Of a stretch of 64,000 nt of DNA, positions 24,212 to 32,148 are shown piece after piece. The translations under genes were made by a program, and so were the position numbers. The notes under the pieces were generated by a model. The model saw only the letters and a list, made by a program, of their open reading frames with translations, made no database searches and was not told where the DNA came from. Position 1 is the stretch's first letter. Each line of letters starts with the position of its first letter. Origin of the DNA: Xylophilus sp. Leaf220 (lineage in GTDB: Bacteria; Pseudomonadota; Gammaproteobacteria; Burkholderiales; Burkholderiaceae_C); assembly GCF_001421705.1 (NCBI RefSeq), contig NZ_LMKO01000027.1:62001-126000 (forward strand), written 5' to 3'.

Positions 24212-25171
24212 ATGGCCATCCAATGGTTTCCCGGTCACATGCACCTGACCCGCAAGGCGATCACCGAGCGGGTCAAGGACATCGACGTGGTGATCGAACT
24301 GCTCGACGCCCGCATGCCCGGCTCCAGCGCCAACCCGCTGCTGGCCGAACTGACCGCCGGCCGCCCGGCGCTGAAGGTGCTCAACAAGCAGGACGTGGCC
24401 GACCCCGCCCGCACCACGCAGTGGCTGGCCCACTACAACGCCCGGTCGGACACCCGCGCCATCGCCCTCGACGCCAGCCAGCCGATGCCCGCCAAGCAGA
24501 TCGTGAGCGCCTGCCACGCCCTGGCCCCGCTGCGCGGCGGCATGGCCAAGCCGATGCGGGTGCTGATCTGCGGCGTGCCCAACGTCGGCAAATCGACGCT
24601 GCTCAACACCCTCACCGGATCCCGCAAGGCCAAGACGGGCGACGAGGCCGGCATCACGAAGCTGGAGCAGCGCATCGTGCTGGCCGACGACTTCTATCTG
24701 TGGGACACGCCCGGCATGCTGTGGCCGCGCATCTCGGTCGTGCAGAGCGGCTTCAATCTGGCCGCGGGCGGCGCGGTGGGCCGCAACGCCTACGACGAGG
24801 AGGAGGTGGCGCTGGAGTTTCTCAACTACACCAAGCAGCCCTATGCCGCCCTGCTGCAGGCCCGCTACAAGCTGCCCGGCAGCGCGGCCGACATCGCCGG
24901 CATGAAGGACGAAGAGGTGCTGGAGAGCATCGGCAAACAGCGCGGCGCCCTGCGCGGCAAGGGCCGGATCGACCTGCAGAAAGCCGCCGAGATCGTGATC
25001 CACGATTTCCGCAGCGCCATCCTGGGCCGCATCACGCTGGAGACGCCCGAGGAGTTCACCGCCTGGTGGGCCGAAGGCGAGCGGCAGGAGGCGGCGCGGC
25101 AAGCGAAGAAGGATGCGCGCAAGGGCGGCAAGAAGGGCGCGGCGCAGGACGAAGACATGTCGGCGTCCTGA
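24212..25171 (+). CDS. ylqF: Ribosome biogenesis GTPase RbgA/YlqF (319 aa)
   Basis: A circularly permuted GTPase that helps late assembly of the large ribosomal subunit. The N-terminus AIQWFPGHMHLTRKAI is diagnostic, and the G motifs come in permuted order: G4 LNKQD (about residue 57), then G1 GVPNVGKSTLLN (about 122), G2 T in EAGIT and G3 DTPG (about 165). The last 40 residues are Lys/Arg/Ala rich, fitting rRNA contact. Frame, start and length are as expected. Confidence 0.93.
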   Translation: MAIQWFPGHMHLTRKAITERVKDIDVVIELLDARMPGSSANPLLAELTAGRPALKVLNKQDVADPARTTQWLAHYNARSDTRAIALDASQPMPAKQIVSACHALAPLRGGMAKPMRVLICGVPNVGKSTLLNTLTGSRKAKTGDEAGITKLEQRIVLADDFYLWDTPGMLWPRISVVQSGFNLAAGGAVGRNAYDEEEVALEFLNYTKQPYAALLQARYKLPGSAADIAGMKDEEVLESIGKQRGALRGKGRIDLQKAAEIVIHDFRSAILGRITLETPEEFTAWWAEGERQEAARQAKKDARKGGKKGAAQDEDMSAS

Positions 25172-25177
25172 GCAGGT

Positions 25178-25199
25178 CCGCAGGCGCCGGCACCTGCGG
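25178..25199. terminator. Hairpin between convergent genes
   Basis: CCGCAGG at 25178-25184 pairs with CCTGCGG at 25193-25199 across an 8-base loop. It lies just past the rbgA stop and before the 3' end of the convergent pseudogene. There is no T run, so it is a modest terminator candidate for both directions. Confidence 0.4.
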
Positions 25200-25210
25200 T
25201 CGTGTACCGC

Positions 25211-26794
25211 TCAGCGCTCGAACGGCGTGCCCTTGTGTTTGACTGTCCAGCCGTAGTTGGTCGAGATGCCGTTGCTCGCATCGCCCACAGCCGAGCTGAC
25301 CGAGAAGCCGATGATCGGCAGGCCCGCACCCGCCCCCGGCGTGTTGAAGCGCAACCAGCCCTCCTGGAACGAAGTGAAGGGGTACAAGAGGTGCGCCGCG
25401 TTTGACTTGAGTACCGAGACGGGCGGGCCGCTGTTGATCGCGTAGACGCTCGTGCTGCCGCACAAAGCTGTCCAACCCGGTCGTGGAACACCACCGATGA
25501 AGGCGCCCTGGTCGGGGGCATAGCTCCGGCCTGTCCGGTCATACCCCAGAAAGGCCGAGACGTTCTGTTCGTACTTGGAGCACGCGCGGTTCTGGGCGGC
25601 GACCGTGATGGGCTTGTTGTAGAAACCGTTCGTCGTCGGGATGACCAGTTTGTCGGCGTCCGAGATGGCCGCGTAATCCAGCCCGACGAAGTAGCGTTTC
25701 ATCGGCTCGGTCACCACGAAATCGGTCATGGACGCGATCGCCTGCAGCGTGGAGGTCTGGTTGCTGAAACTGGTGACCGCCATCACTTCCGCCGTGTGCG
25801 TAGCCTGTGCGAACGGTGTCGCGGCGGTGGTCGCGGCAAGGTAGGGCGTGGAAAGATCGGGAAAGTGCTACTGCCGCGCATCCATGCGGGCCTGGGTCAG
25901 CAACGGGTCTGCTGTCAGCAAGCGGGCTTTTCCGACCTCTACCGTATCGGCTGTCTGCGGCGAAACCACCAGACGGCCCCGGCCGCGCTTTCCCTGACCG
26001 GTCACGGCCCGGAGTGATGTGGCTTCAACACTCCAGGCGACAAACGCGCTGCGGGTGTTGATGATGAAAGCATAGGCCGACAGGCCGCCGGAGGGCGTAT
26101 CCAGTCCCTTGGACGCGGCGTCGGCTTCGTTCAGCACATCGTTGGCGAGCACGCCCAGCTCTGCAGATCCGCACGTCGGAACGCCGTTGCCCGCCTCTCG
26201 GGACGCGGTGAACAGCGGATTGGCCTGCCCGGCCCGTCCGCTCGCATTGAGGGTCGGCGGTATGTCTGCAGCATTGATGACTTCGACGAACCCCTCGCGC
26301 GTCCACGCGTCGCGTCCCGCCTCTGTGAACGAAGAGGTAACCGGCGGCAGCTCGTTGGTGACGAAAGGCGTTCCATCGCCTAGCCGAGACACGTAGGGAG
26401 CGGTGCACGACGTATCTGCCGTGCGCATCCGGGCCTTGCCGTCGGAGTCCTGGCTGATGTTGGCAGTCCACGCATCGCCGGGCCCCAGGAACAGCGTGAA
26501 GTCGTACACCGTGTCGCCGTTGCCCATGCTGCGGAAGCGCACCTTGACCACCTTGCCGTTCACCACGTCCTCGTTGGTGACCGCCAACAGGGTCTGGTTG
26601 CCGGCGTTGGTGGAGTAGTACGGAATCAGCTGGATGTGGCCGATGCCCTGCGGCTCCACCACCATCCGCTCCGCCGTCGTACGACTCAACGTGTCGGGCC
26701 CGGCGCCGGAGCCTTCGATCGCGACGCCGGCATGGGCGCCGAAAGCGGCGAGGGCGCAGACCGCAGCGGCGGCGATGGGACGAAGAGAGGTCAT
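25211..26794 (-). pseudogene. Surface/secreted protein gene interrupted by an in-frame amber codon
   Basis: Translation from the ATG at 26794 gives a signal peptide (ending AHA before Gly) and 308 residues up to TAG at 25868-25870. Beyond it the same frame stays open for 218 more residues to 25211 (HFPDLSTPYLAATTAATPFAQ and onward), with no change of codon character. Together the halves make one protein of about 526 residues, resembling Burkholderiales 'cell surface protein' sequences that begin with a VEPQGIGHIQLIPYYST-type block and end in a GLP-I-GF block. The codon before the stop is CAG, so a CAG-to-TAG or TAC-to-TAG change is the simplest cause. Alternatives are amber read-through or a sequencing error. 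The intact function is unknown. Confidence 0.75.
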
Positions 26795-26926
26795 GGCATG
26801 TCCGAAGGTTGGAGAAGGGCCGCGCTGTCGTGGGCCGCGGCCAGGCTGCCTGGATATTACCCGGGCGTCTGTTTTTGCCTCGACGCCTCGCAACTCGCCA
26901 GTGGATCTGTCGACAGTCTGTCTTTT

Positions 26927-26974
26927 GCTATAAAAATAGTAGCTGATGGTCGGCGTGCAGTGCCGGCTACAGCC
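26927..26974 (-). repeat. AGCTAT-type dispersed intergenic repeat, copy E
   Basis: On the minus strand it reads GGCTGTAGCCGGCACTG, CACGCCGACC, then AGCTACTATTTTTATAGC. It lies in the 197-base gap between the surface-protein pseudogene and the PepSY operon. I see nothing else in that gap. Confidence 0.7.
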
Positions 26975-26991
26975 AGTTTTTACTTGAAAAG

Positions 26992-27222
26992 TCAGTCGTC
27001 ATTGCCTTGCCGGGCAGGCTTGCGTACCCACCCGAACCATACGATCACCAGCACCGGGATCGCCAGCGCGACGGACGACACCGTGTCGCCCCAGCCGTCG
27101 TAGACCAGCGCGGCCAGCAGGCCGAAGATCGACAGCAGGCCCATCGCGACGGGCCAGCCCCACAGCGCCAGGGCCTGGGCACGCCGCTCGCGGGCGTGGA
27201 TGTTGGAGTGCGAATGGCTCAT
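26992..27222 (-). CDS. Small two-helix membrane protein of the PepSY operon (76 aa)
   Basis: The protein has a His-rich N-terminus (MSHSHSNIHARER), two hydrophobic segments (about residues 20-40 and 46-64) and a basic C-terminus. Its start overlaps the stop of the upstream PepSY gene by 4 bases, so the two should be made together. Small partners like this are common beside PepSY transmembrane proteins in iron-uptake loci. No named family is recognised. Confidence 0.72.
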   Translation of the reverse strand: MSHSHSNIHARERRAQALALWGWPVAMGLLSIFGLLAALVYDGWGDTVSSVALAIPVLVIVWFGWVRKPARQGNDD

Positions 27223-28385
27223 CGTTTTTTCAACCAGAGGTACAGGCCCGAGCCCAGCACGACGATGGTGGCGATGTCGAGCAGCGCCCACAGGATCTGC
27301 AGCGGCAGGCCGCCGTAGTCGCCGAAGTGCAGCGGCTGCGACACCAGCAGCGCGGTGCCGTACCAGGGCAGCGGACGGCTGTCGGTGACCTTGCCGGTCT
27401 GCGCGTCGACCAGCACCGGCTGCAGCAGCCGCGAGGTGATCGGCGTGTTGCCTTTCATGAACACCGCGTAGTGGTGCGGGCTGGAGAAGTTGCTGCCGGG
27501 GAACGCGACGAAGCGCAGCTTCATGTCGGGCAGCAGGGCCTCGGCCGCATCGACCGCCTGCTGCAGCGGCGCCAGGTTCGTCGCCGGCGGCAGGCCCTTG
27601 TAGGGCGCGACCATCTGCGCCATCTGGTCGTTCTGCCAGTACTTGAAGATCAGGTCGGCCCAGGTGTTGATCATGCCGGTGCCGCCCACCACGAAGGCCC
27701 ACACCAGCGTCACCACGCCCAGCAGGTTGTGCAGGTCGAGCCACTTTGTGCGGGCCTTGCGGTCGCGCCGCACGGTGCCGAACTCCAGCTTGCGCATGAA
27801 GGGCGCGTACAGCACCACGCCCGAGACGATCGCCACCAGCAGCAGCAGGCCCATGAAGCCGAGGAACAGCTTGCCCGGCAGGCCGGCGAACAGGTCGACG
27901 TGCAGCTTGAACATGACGTACATGAAGCCCTCGTCGAACGGCGGGTGCGCCAGCTCGCGGCCGGTGCGGGTGTCGAACATCAGGCTGGTGAAGCCGTCGG
28001 TGGCGTCGGCCGTGGTGTTGAGCGTGACGAAGGCCATGCGGTCGTCGTCCTCGTCCGGGCCGTAGAACTGCATCACCTTGCCGGGATGCATTTCCTTGGC
28101 GCGGGCGATGGTGGTGTCGACGCTCACCCGCGGGGTGTCGGCGGCCATCGCGGGCGGCTCGACCTCGGTGCCCAGCAGGTGGCCGATCTCGTGGTGGAAG
28201 ATCAGCGGCAGGCCGGTCAGGCACAGCAGCAGCATGAAGGTGGTGCTGACCAGGCTGGACCACTTGTGCACCCAGGTCCATTTGCGGATGGCCGCCGAGC
28301 TGAGGTAGCGGTGCGGCGCGCGCGCCTGCGGCACTGCGGTGCCGTCTGGAATGATGGTCGTCGTCGTCGTGGGGAGGGTCTGCAT
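27219..28385 (-). CDS. PepSY-associated transmembrane protein (388 aa)
   Basis: Four membrane helices are visible: about residues 43-66, 183-206, 225-250 and 360-385. The N-terminal KWTWVHKWSSLVSTTFMLLLCLTG pattern, split here by its His residue, and the WLDLHNLLGVVTLVW helix are typical of the PepSY_TM (PiuB-like) family. These membrane proteins are thought to reduce or process imported ferric siderophores; the His residues in the helices may bind haem. It follows a TonB-dependent siderophore receptor gene by 20 bases, so receptor, PepSY protein and small protein form one operon. Confidence 0.85.
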   Translation of the reverse strand: MQTLPTTTTTIIPDGTAVPQARAPHRYLSSAAIRKWTWVHKWSSLVSTTFMLLLCLTGLPLIFHHEIGHLLGTEVEPPAMAADTPRVSVDTTIARAKEMHPGKVMQFYGPDEDDDRMAFVTLNTTADATDGFTSLMFDTRTGRELAHPPFDEGFMYVMFKLHVDLFAGLPGKLFLGFMGLLLLVAIVSGVVLYAPFMRKLEFGTVRRDRKARTKWLDLHNLLGVVTLVWAFVVGGTGMINTWADLIFKYWQNDQMAQMVAPYKGLPPATNLAPLQQAVDAAEALLPDMKLRFVAFPGSNFSSPHHYAVFMKGNTPITSRLLQPVLVDAQTGKVTDSRPLPWYGTALLVSQPLHFGDYGGLPLQILWALLDIATIVVLGSGLYLWLKKR

Positions 28386-28405
28386 GGTGGGGCTCGGGTG
28401 GCGCG

Positions 28406-30538
28406 TCAGAACCGGTAGGTGGCGCTGGCGACGACGGTGCGGCGCGAGCCGAACCAGCAGTCGCCGCGGGAGAGACAGGTGCTGAAGAAGCGCTTGTCGG
28501 CGAGATTGTTGATGTTGAGCGCCAGGCGCCACTGCGCGGTGTCGTAGGCCAGCACGGCATCGGCCAGGGTGACCCCGGGAATGCGCGGGCCGGTGCCGCT
28601 GGACGTGTCGCGGAAGTCGCCCATCAGCCGCAGGCCCGCGCCCACCGAGAAGCCGCCCTGGCCGCCGAGCGCGAACCGGTACTTGCTCCACACCGAGGCC
28701 TGGTGGCTCGGCAGGCCTTCGAGCTGCCGGTCGAGGTCGATGTAGTTGTAGTGGGCGATCACGTCGAGCGCCGCCGTGACCGCGCCGCGGGCTTCGAGCT
28801 CGACGCCGCGGTTGCGGGTCTTGCCCAGCTGGCTGACGACGTTGGGCAGCGGCGACGCATTGCGGTTCTTTTCCTTGAGGTCGTAGACCGCGGCGTTGAA
28901 GGCCATCGCGCCGCCGGCAGGTTCGTATTTCACGCCGGCCTCCCACTGTTCGCCGCGCAGCGGCCGCAACTGCAGGCCGGCGGAGGTGGGCGCCTGCGGG
29001 GTGAAGGATTCGCTGTAGCTCACATAGGGCGACCAGCCGGCGGGCAGCGCGTACATGACGCCCAGGCGCTTCGAGTTGGCGCTGTCCTTGCGGGCATCGG
29101 AGCCGACGCTGCGGTCGTCAACCTGGTCGTGGCGCAGGCCGGCCACCACGATCCAAGGGCCCAGCTTCATCTGGTCCTGCAGGTAGAGGCCGGCCTGGCG
29201 CATGGTGTTGCGCGGCGCGGCGGTCAGGGCCGGCACGACGCCGGGCGTGGACACGGGCCGGTAGGCGTCGACCAAGGGGAGGGAGCCGCCGAGGTCGACC
29301 GAGGCATCGGAGCCGGTCGCCGACCGCGTCTTGAACCGCGCGAAATCCACCCCGGCCAGCAGCTGGTGCTGCACCGCGCCGGTGGAGAGCCGGCCTTCGA
29401 TGTGCTGGTCGGCGTTGACGGTGTCGGTGCGCCGCTGCTCGTGGTAGTAGAAGCGGCCGAGCAGCCGTTGCCCGACCGGGTCCGCGGCCCAGCCGCCGGG
29501 CAGCGAGAACGAGTCGCCGTAGGCGCTCAGGTAGCTCACCTCGTTGCGCGCGAAGCGCACGTTCTGGCGGACGCTCCACCGGTCGTTGAACCGGTGCTCC
29601 GCGAGGTAACCCAGCGTGCGGCGCTCGGTGTCGTAATGGTCGCCCGGCTGGCCGATGAAGGCGCCGGCCGACAAGGCTCCGTTGGGGTTGGGCAGCAAGG
29701 TTCCCGACCACGGGAAGAACTGCGAACTGGAGCCGGTCTTGTCCTTCTGGTAGAGGCCCTGGAAGGTCACGCTGGTCATGCCGTTGGGCCGCCAGGTCAG
29801 CGAGGGTGCGACCAGGGTGCGGTCGTCGGGCACCTGCTGCGTCTGCGTGTCCGCGTTGCGGCCCACCGCCACCAGCCGGTAGAGCCACTGGCCGTCGGCG
29901 GTCAGCGGCCCGGTCAGGTCGGCCTGGATCTGCTTGCGGCCGAAGTTGCCGATCTGCACGCCCACCTCGCCCTGGCGCTCGGCCTGCGGGCGCTTGCTGA
30001 CTAGGTTGACTACGCCCGCCGTGCTGCCCTGTCCGAACAGCATCGCCGAGGGGCCGCGCAGCACCTCGATGCGCTCCAGCGTGTACGGATCGGTCCGGCC
30101 GTTGCCGGTGTAGTAGCTGTTGGTCTTGCGCAGGCCGTCGAGAAACTCCGACGGGTCAGCACCGCGGATGCGCACGCTGTCGGTGCGGCTGTCGAATCCG
30201 TAGGCGTCGGAGCGCACGCCGGCGGCGTAGTTGAGCGCGTCCTGCACGTTCGTCGCACCCTGGTCCACGATCTGGTCGCGCGTCACCACCGTCACCGACT
30301 GCGGCGTCTCCGCCAGCGGCGTGTCGGTCTTGGTGGCGGTCGCCGAGCGCTTGGCGCGGTAGCCGTTGACCGGGCCGGTGGCGGTTTCGGCGGCGGCGTC
30401 GGAGCGCACTTCCACTTCCTTGAGGGTGGACGCTCCGGTGGCCGTCTGGGCCTGCGCGGCGAAGGGGGCGTACAGGCCGGCGCCCAGGACCAGGATCGCC
30501 CGGTGGAGGGGGTGGGCACGGTGCGGGGAAAGGGGCAT
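28406..30538 (-). CDS. TonB-dependent siderophore receptor (710 aa)
   Basis: Outer-membrane channel for a ferric siderophore, powered by TonB. The signal peptide ends QAQ near residue 31. The plug domain has the segments ETPQSVTVVTRDQIVDQGA, NVQDALNYAAGVRSD, VRIRGADPSEFLDGLR and IEVLRGPSAMLFGQGSTAG. The barrel ends in a C-terminal aromatic residue (ATYRF), as required for insertion. The cysteine pair in STCLSRGDCWFG near the end is typical of FhuA/FpvA-like receptors. The in-frame upstream ATG-like start at 30574 is less likely. A Fur-like site lies 22 bases upstream. Confidence 0.93.
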   Translation of the reverse strand: MPLSPHRAHPLHRAILVLGAGLYAPFAAQAQTATGASTLKEVEVRSDAAAETATGPVNGYRAKRSATATKTDTPLAETPQSVTVVTRDQIVDQGATNVQDALNYAAGVRSDAYGFDSRTDSVRIRGADPSEFLDGLRKTNSYYTGNGRTDPYTLERIEVLRGPSAMLFGQGSTAGVVNLVSKRPQAERQGEVGVQIGNFGRKQIQADLTGPLTADGQWLYRLVAVGRNADTQTQQVPDDRTLVAPSLTWRPNGMTSVTFQGLYQKDKTGSSSQFFPWSGTLLPNPNGALSAGAFIGQPGDHYDTERRTLGYLAEHRFNDRWSVRQNVRFARNEVSYLSAYGDSFSLPGGWAADPVGQRLLGRFYYHEQRRTDTVNADQHIEGRLSTGAVQHQLLAGVDFARFKTRSATGSDASVDLGGSLPLVDAYRPVSTPGVVPALTAAPRNTMRQAGLYLQDQMKLGPWIVVAGLRHDQVDDRSVGSDARKDSANSKRLGVMYALPAGWSPYVSYSESFTPQAPTSAGLQLRPLRGEQWEAGVKYEPAGGAMAFNAAVYDLKEKNRNASPLPNVVSQLGKTRNRGVELEARGAVTAALDVIAHYNYIDLDRQLEGLPSHQASVWSKYRFALGGQGGFSVGAGLRLMGDFRDTSSGTGPRIPGVTLADAVLAYDTAQWRLALNINNLADKRFFSTCLSRGDCWFGSRRTVVASATYRF

Positions 30539-30559
30539 GGCAGCGTCCGGGAATTTAAT

Positions 30560-30578
30560 ACGAGGAATTCGCATTATC
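30560..30578 (-). promoter_or_regulatory. Candidate Fur box upstream of the siderophore receptor
   Basis: On the minus strand the site reads GATAATGCGAATTCCTCGT. It matches the 19-base Fur consensus at about 10 positions, with a perfect GATAATG left half. It lies in an A+T-rich stretch just before the receptor start. Iron repression of this receptor operon would be expected; the site is only a candidate. Confidence 0.4.
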
Positions 30579-30675
30579 TTTTATGAACGCAAGCTGAACC
30601 GGAAAAGCCCTGTTGCGCACATCGGACGGCGGTGCCCCGGGGCTGGCATGCCCCCGGATGGAATGGTCTTGACGC

Positions 30676-31668
30676 TCAGCCCGCCGCCACTGCCCGGCGC
30701 ACGAACGACTGCTCCAGCACCGGCGTACCCCACTGCGCGCCGGGCGTCTCGGTCGCCAGCACGAAGCCGTGCCGTTCGTAGAGATGCCGCGCCGCGTCCA
30801 GCCCGCGGAAGGTCCAGAGATGCGTTTCCGAAAAGCCGCCGCGGTCGCAGAAATCGACCGCCTGCCGCAGCAGGGCACGGCCCACGCCGCCGCCGCGCAC
30901 CCCGTCGCCCACGATGAACCAGCGCAGGTGCGCCCGGCCGTCGCCCAGGTCTTCGCCGTCGATCGCGACCGAGCCAACGATGCGGCCCGCCTGCACCGCC
31001 GTCCAGACCTGGTTGCGGCCGGAAGGCAGGCGACCGGCGAATTCGGCCAGGCCCGCGGCCACCCGGCTCTCGAACACCGCGCCGAAGCCCGCGTGCCGGG
31101 CGTAGAAGACCGCATGCATCTCGGCGATGCGGCCCAGCACCCCCGGCCGGTAGCCCGCCACCACGTCGACGGCCGGTGCTGCGTCCGGCGTGGCGGGCAC
31201 CGGTGCCTGGCGCCGCCGGGCCAGTGCGGCGCTGTAGAGCGCGAGGCCGGTGCGCACCGCCTCCTGTTCGGCCGGCTGGAGGTTTGCCAGGGCCGAGCTG
31301 ACCTGGTGGCGGCCGTAGGCCTCTATCGCGGCGCGGCTCTTGCGGCCCTTGCGGGTGAGCGACAGGTCCTTGATGCGGGCGTCGGCCGGGCGTGCCGCTT
31401 CTTCCAGCTCGCCGGCATCGACCAGCTTGCGCAGCATGCGGCTGACGCTGGATTTCTCCAGGCCCAGGAACGCGGTGACGTCGCTGGCGGTCATCGACTG
31501 GCGGGCGCCGATCTCCATCAGGGCATGCACCGCGGACGGTGGGTAGTCGGTCGCGGCCAGGGTACCGTGCAGGAAGCCCAGCTCGCGCACCATCTGCCGC
31601 GACGAGGCGCGGATGCCGTCGATGAAGCCGTGGTCCGGTGCGTGCGCGAGGTCGGGAGGTGTATTCAT
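30676..31668 (-). CDS. MarR-GNAT fusion: regulator and acetyltransferase in one chain (330 aa)
   Basis: Residues about 10-150 are a MarR winged helix: LHGTLAATDYPPSAVHALMEIG, MTASDVTAFLGLEKSSVSRMLRKLVDAG (recognition helix) and the wing ARPADARIKDLSLTRKGRK, given here in parts. Residues about 180-325 are a GNAT acetyltransferase with the acetyl-CoA loop VGDGVRGGGVGRALL and the YERHGFVLATE end. Such fusions are known; the substrate is unknown, often a small toxic amine or an antibiotic. A perfect inverted repeat covers its start codon, so it probably represses itself. Confidence 0.88.
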   Translation of the reverse strand: MNTPPDLAHAPDHGFIDGIRASSRQMVRELGFLHGTLAATDYPPSAVHALMEIGARQSMTASDVTAFLGLEKSSVSRMLRKLVDAGELEEAARPADARIKDLSLTRKGRKSRAAIEAYGRHQVSSALANLQPAEQEAVRTGLALYSAALARRRQAPVPATPDAAPAVDVVAGYRPGVLGRIAEMHAVFYARHAGFGAVFESRVAAGLAEFAGRLPSGRNQVWTAVQAGRIVGSVAIDGEDLGDGRAHLRWFIVGDGVRGGGVGRALLRQAVDFCDRGGFSETHLWTFRGLDAARHLYERHGFVLATETPGAQWGTPVLEQSFVRRAVAAG

Positions 31669-31687
31669 GGTTGTATTTTGCAACCAT
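31667..31687. promoter_or_regulatory. Inverted repeat over the start codon of the MarR-GNAT gene
   Basis: ATGGTTG at 31667-31673 and CAACCAT at 31681-31687 form a perfect 7-base inverted repeat with a 7-base spacer. The left arm includes the last bases of the start codon region on the minus strand. GTTG/CAAC arms at this spacing are common in MarR operators. Binding by the fusion protein would block its own transcription; this is inferred. Confidence 0.5.
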
Positions 31688-31799
31688 TTGGCGATGGCCT
31701 TCGCGACCGTTCGTCGCCGACCGCGGGCGGCCGAACGACTCCGCGCGTCGACCGTACGCCGACCTCGTGCGCCCGTTCGTGCGGCCTGGGGCAGATCCG

Positions 31800-32042
31800 T
31801 CAAGCGTCCGTGCCCGCCACCCCGGCCGGCGCCTGCGCATGCCGCCGGTGGTTGCAGGCCGCATGGCTGATGGCCAGGTTTTCCTGGTGGCCGCTGCCGC
31901 CTTCGGCGCGGGGGTGGATGTGCTCGAGCGTCGCGTCCTCCAGTGTGACGTGTTCGCCGCAGACCCAGCACGGCACCCGGCCGTGGAGTTGGCGGGCGAC
32001 GGTGCGGTAGATCTTCAGGCGGATCAGGGACAGCTGGCTCAT
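31800..32042 (-). CDS. Small HNH endonuclease-like protein (80 aa)
   Basis: The protein is little more than one HNH fold: CWVCG supplies the first zinc pair, LEHIHPRAEGGSGHQENLA is the catalytic H-N-H core and HAACNHRR gives the second zinc pair. Genes for lone HNH proteins of this size are common in bacteria; they may be nicking nucleases but most are uncharacterised. It lies 131 bases upstream of the MarR-GNAT gene on the same strand. Confidence 0.82.
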   Translation of the reverse strand: MSQLSLIRLKIYRTVARQLHGRVPCWVCGEHVTLEDATLEHIHPRAEGGSGHQENLAISHAACNHRRHAQAPAGVAGTDA

Positions 32043-32148
32043 GCGGCAAAAGGCGATGGATGCGGCGGAACGCGGAGCGCGGACGATAACCGCCGTAGCC
32101 CTGCCGATGCCGCCGGCCCGTCACGTAGGCGGTCGGACGGCACGGCGG

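Noticed and set aside
30541-30600. A standard sigma-70 promoter before the siderophore receptor
   Set aside because: No -35 and -10 pair with acceptable spacing could be found in the A+T-rich patch.
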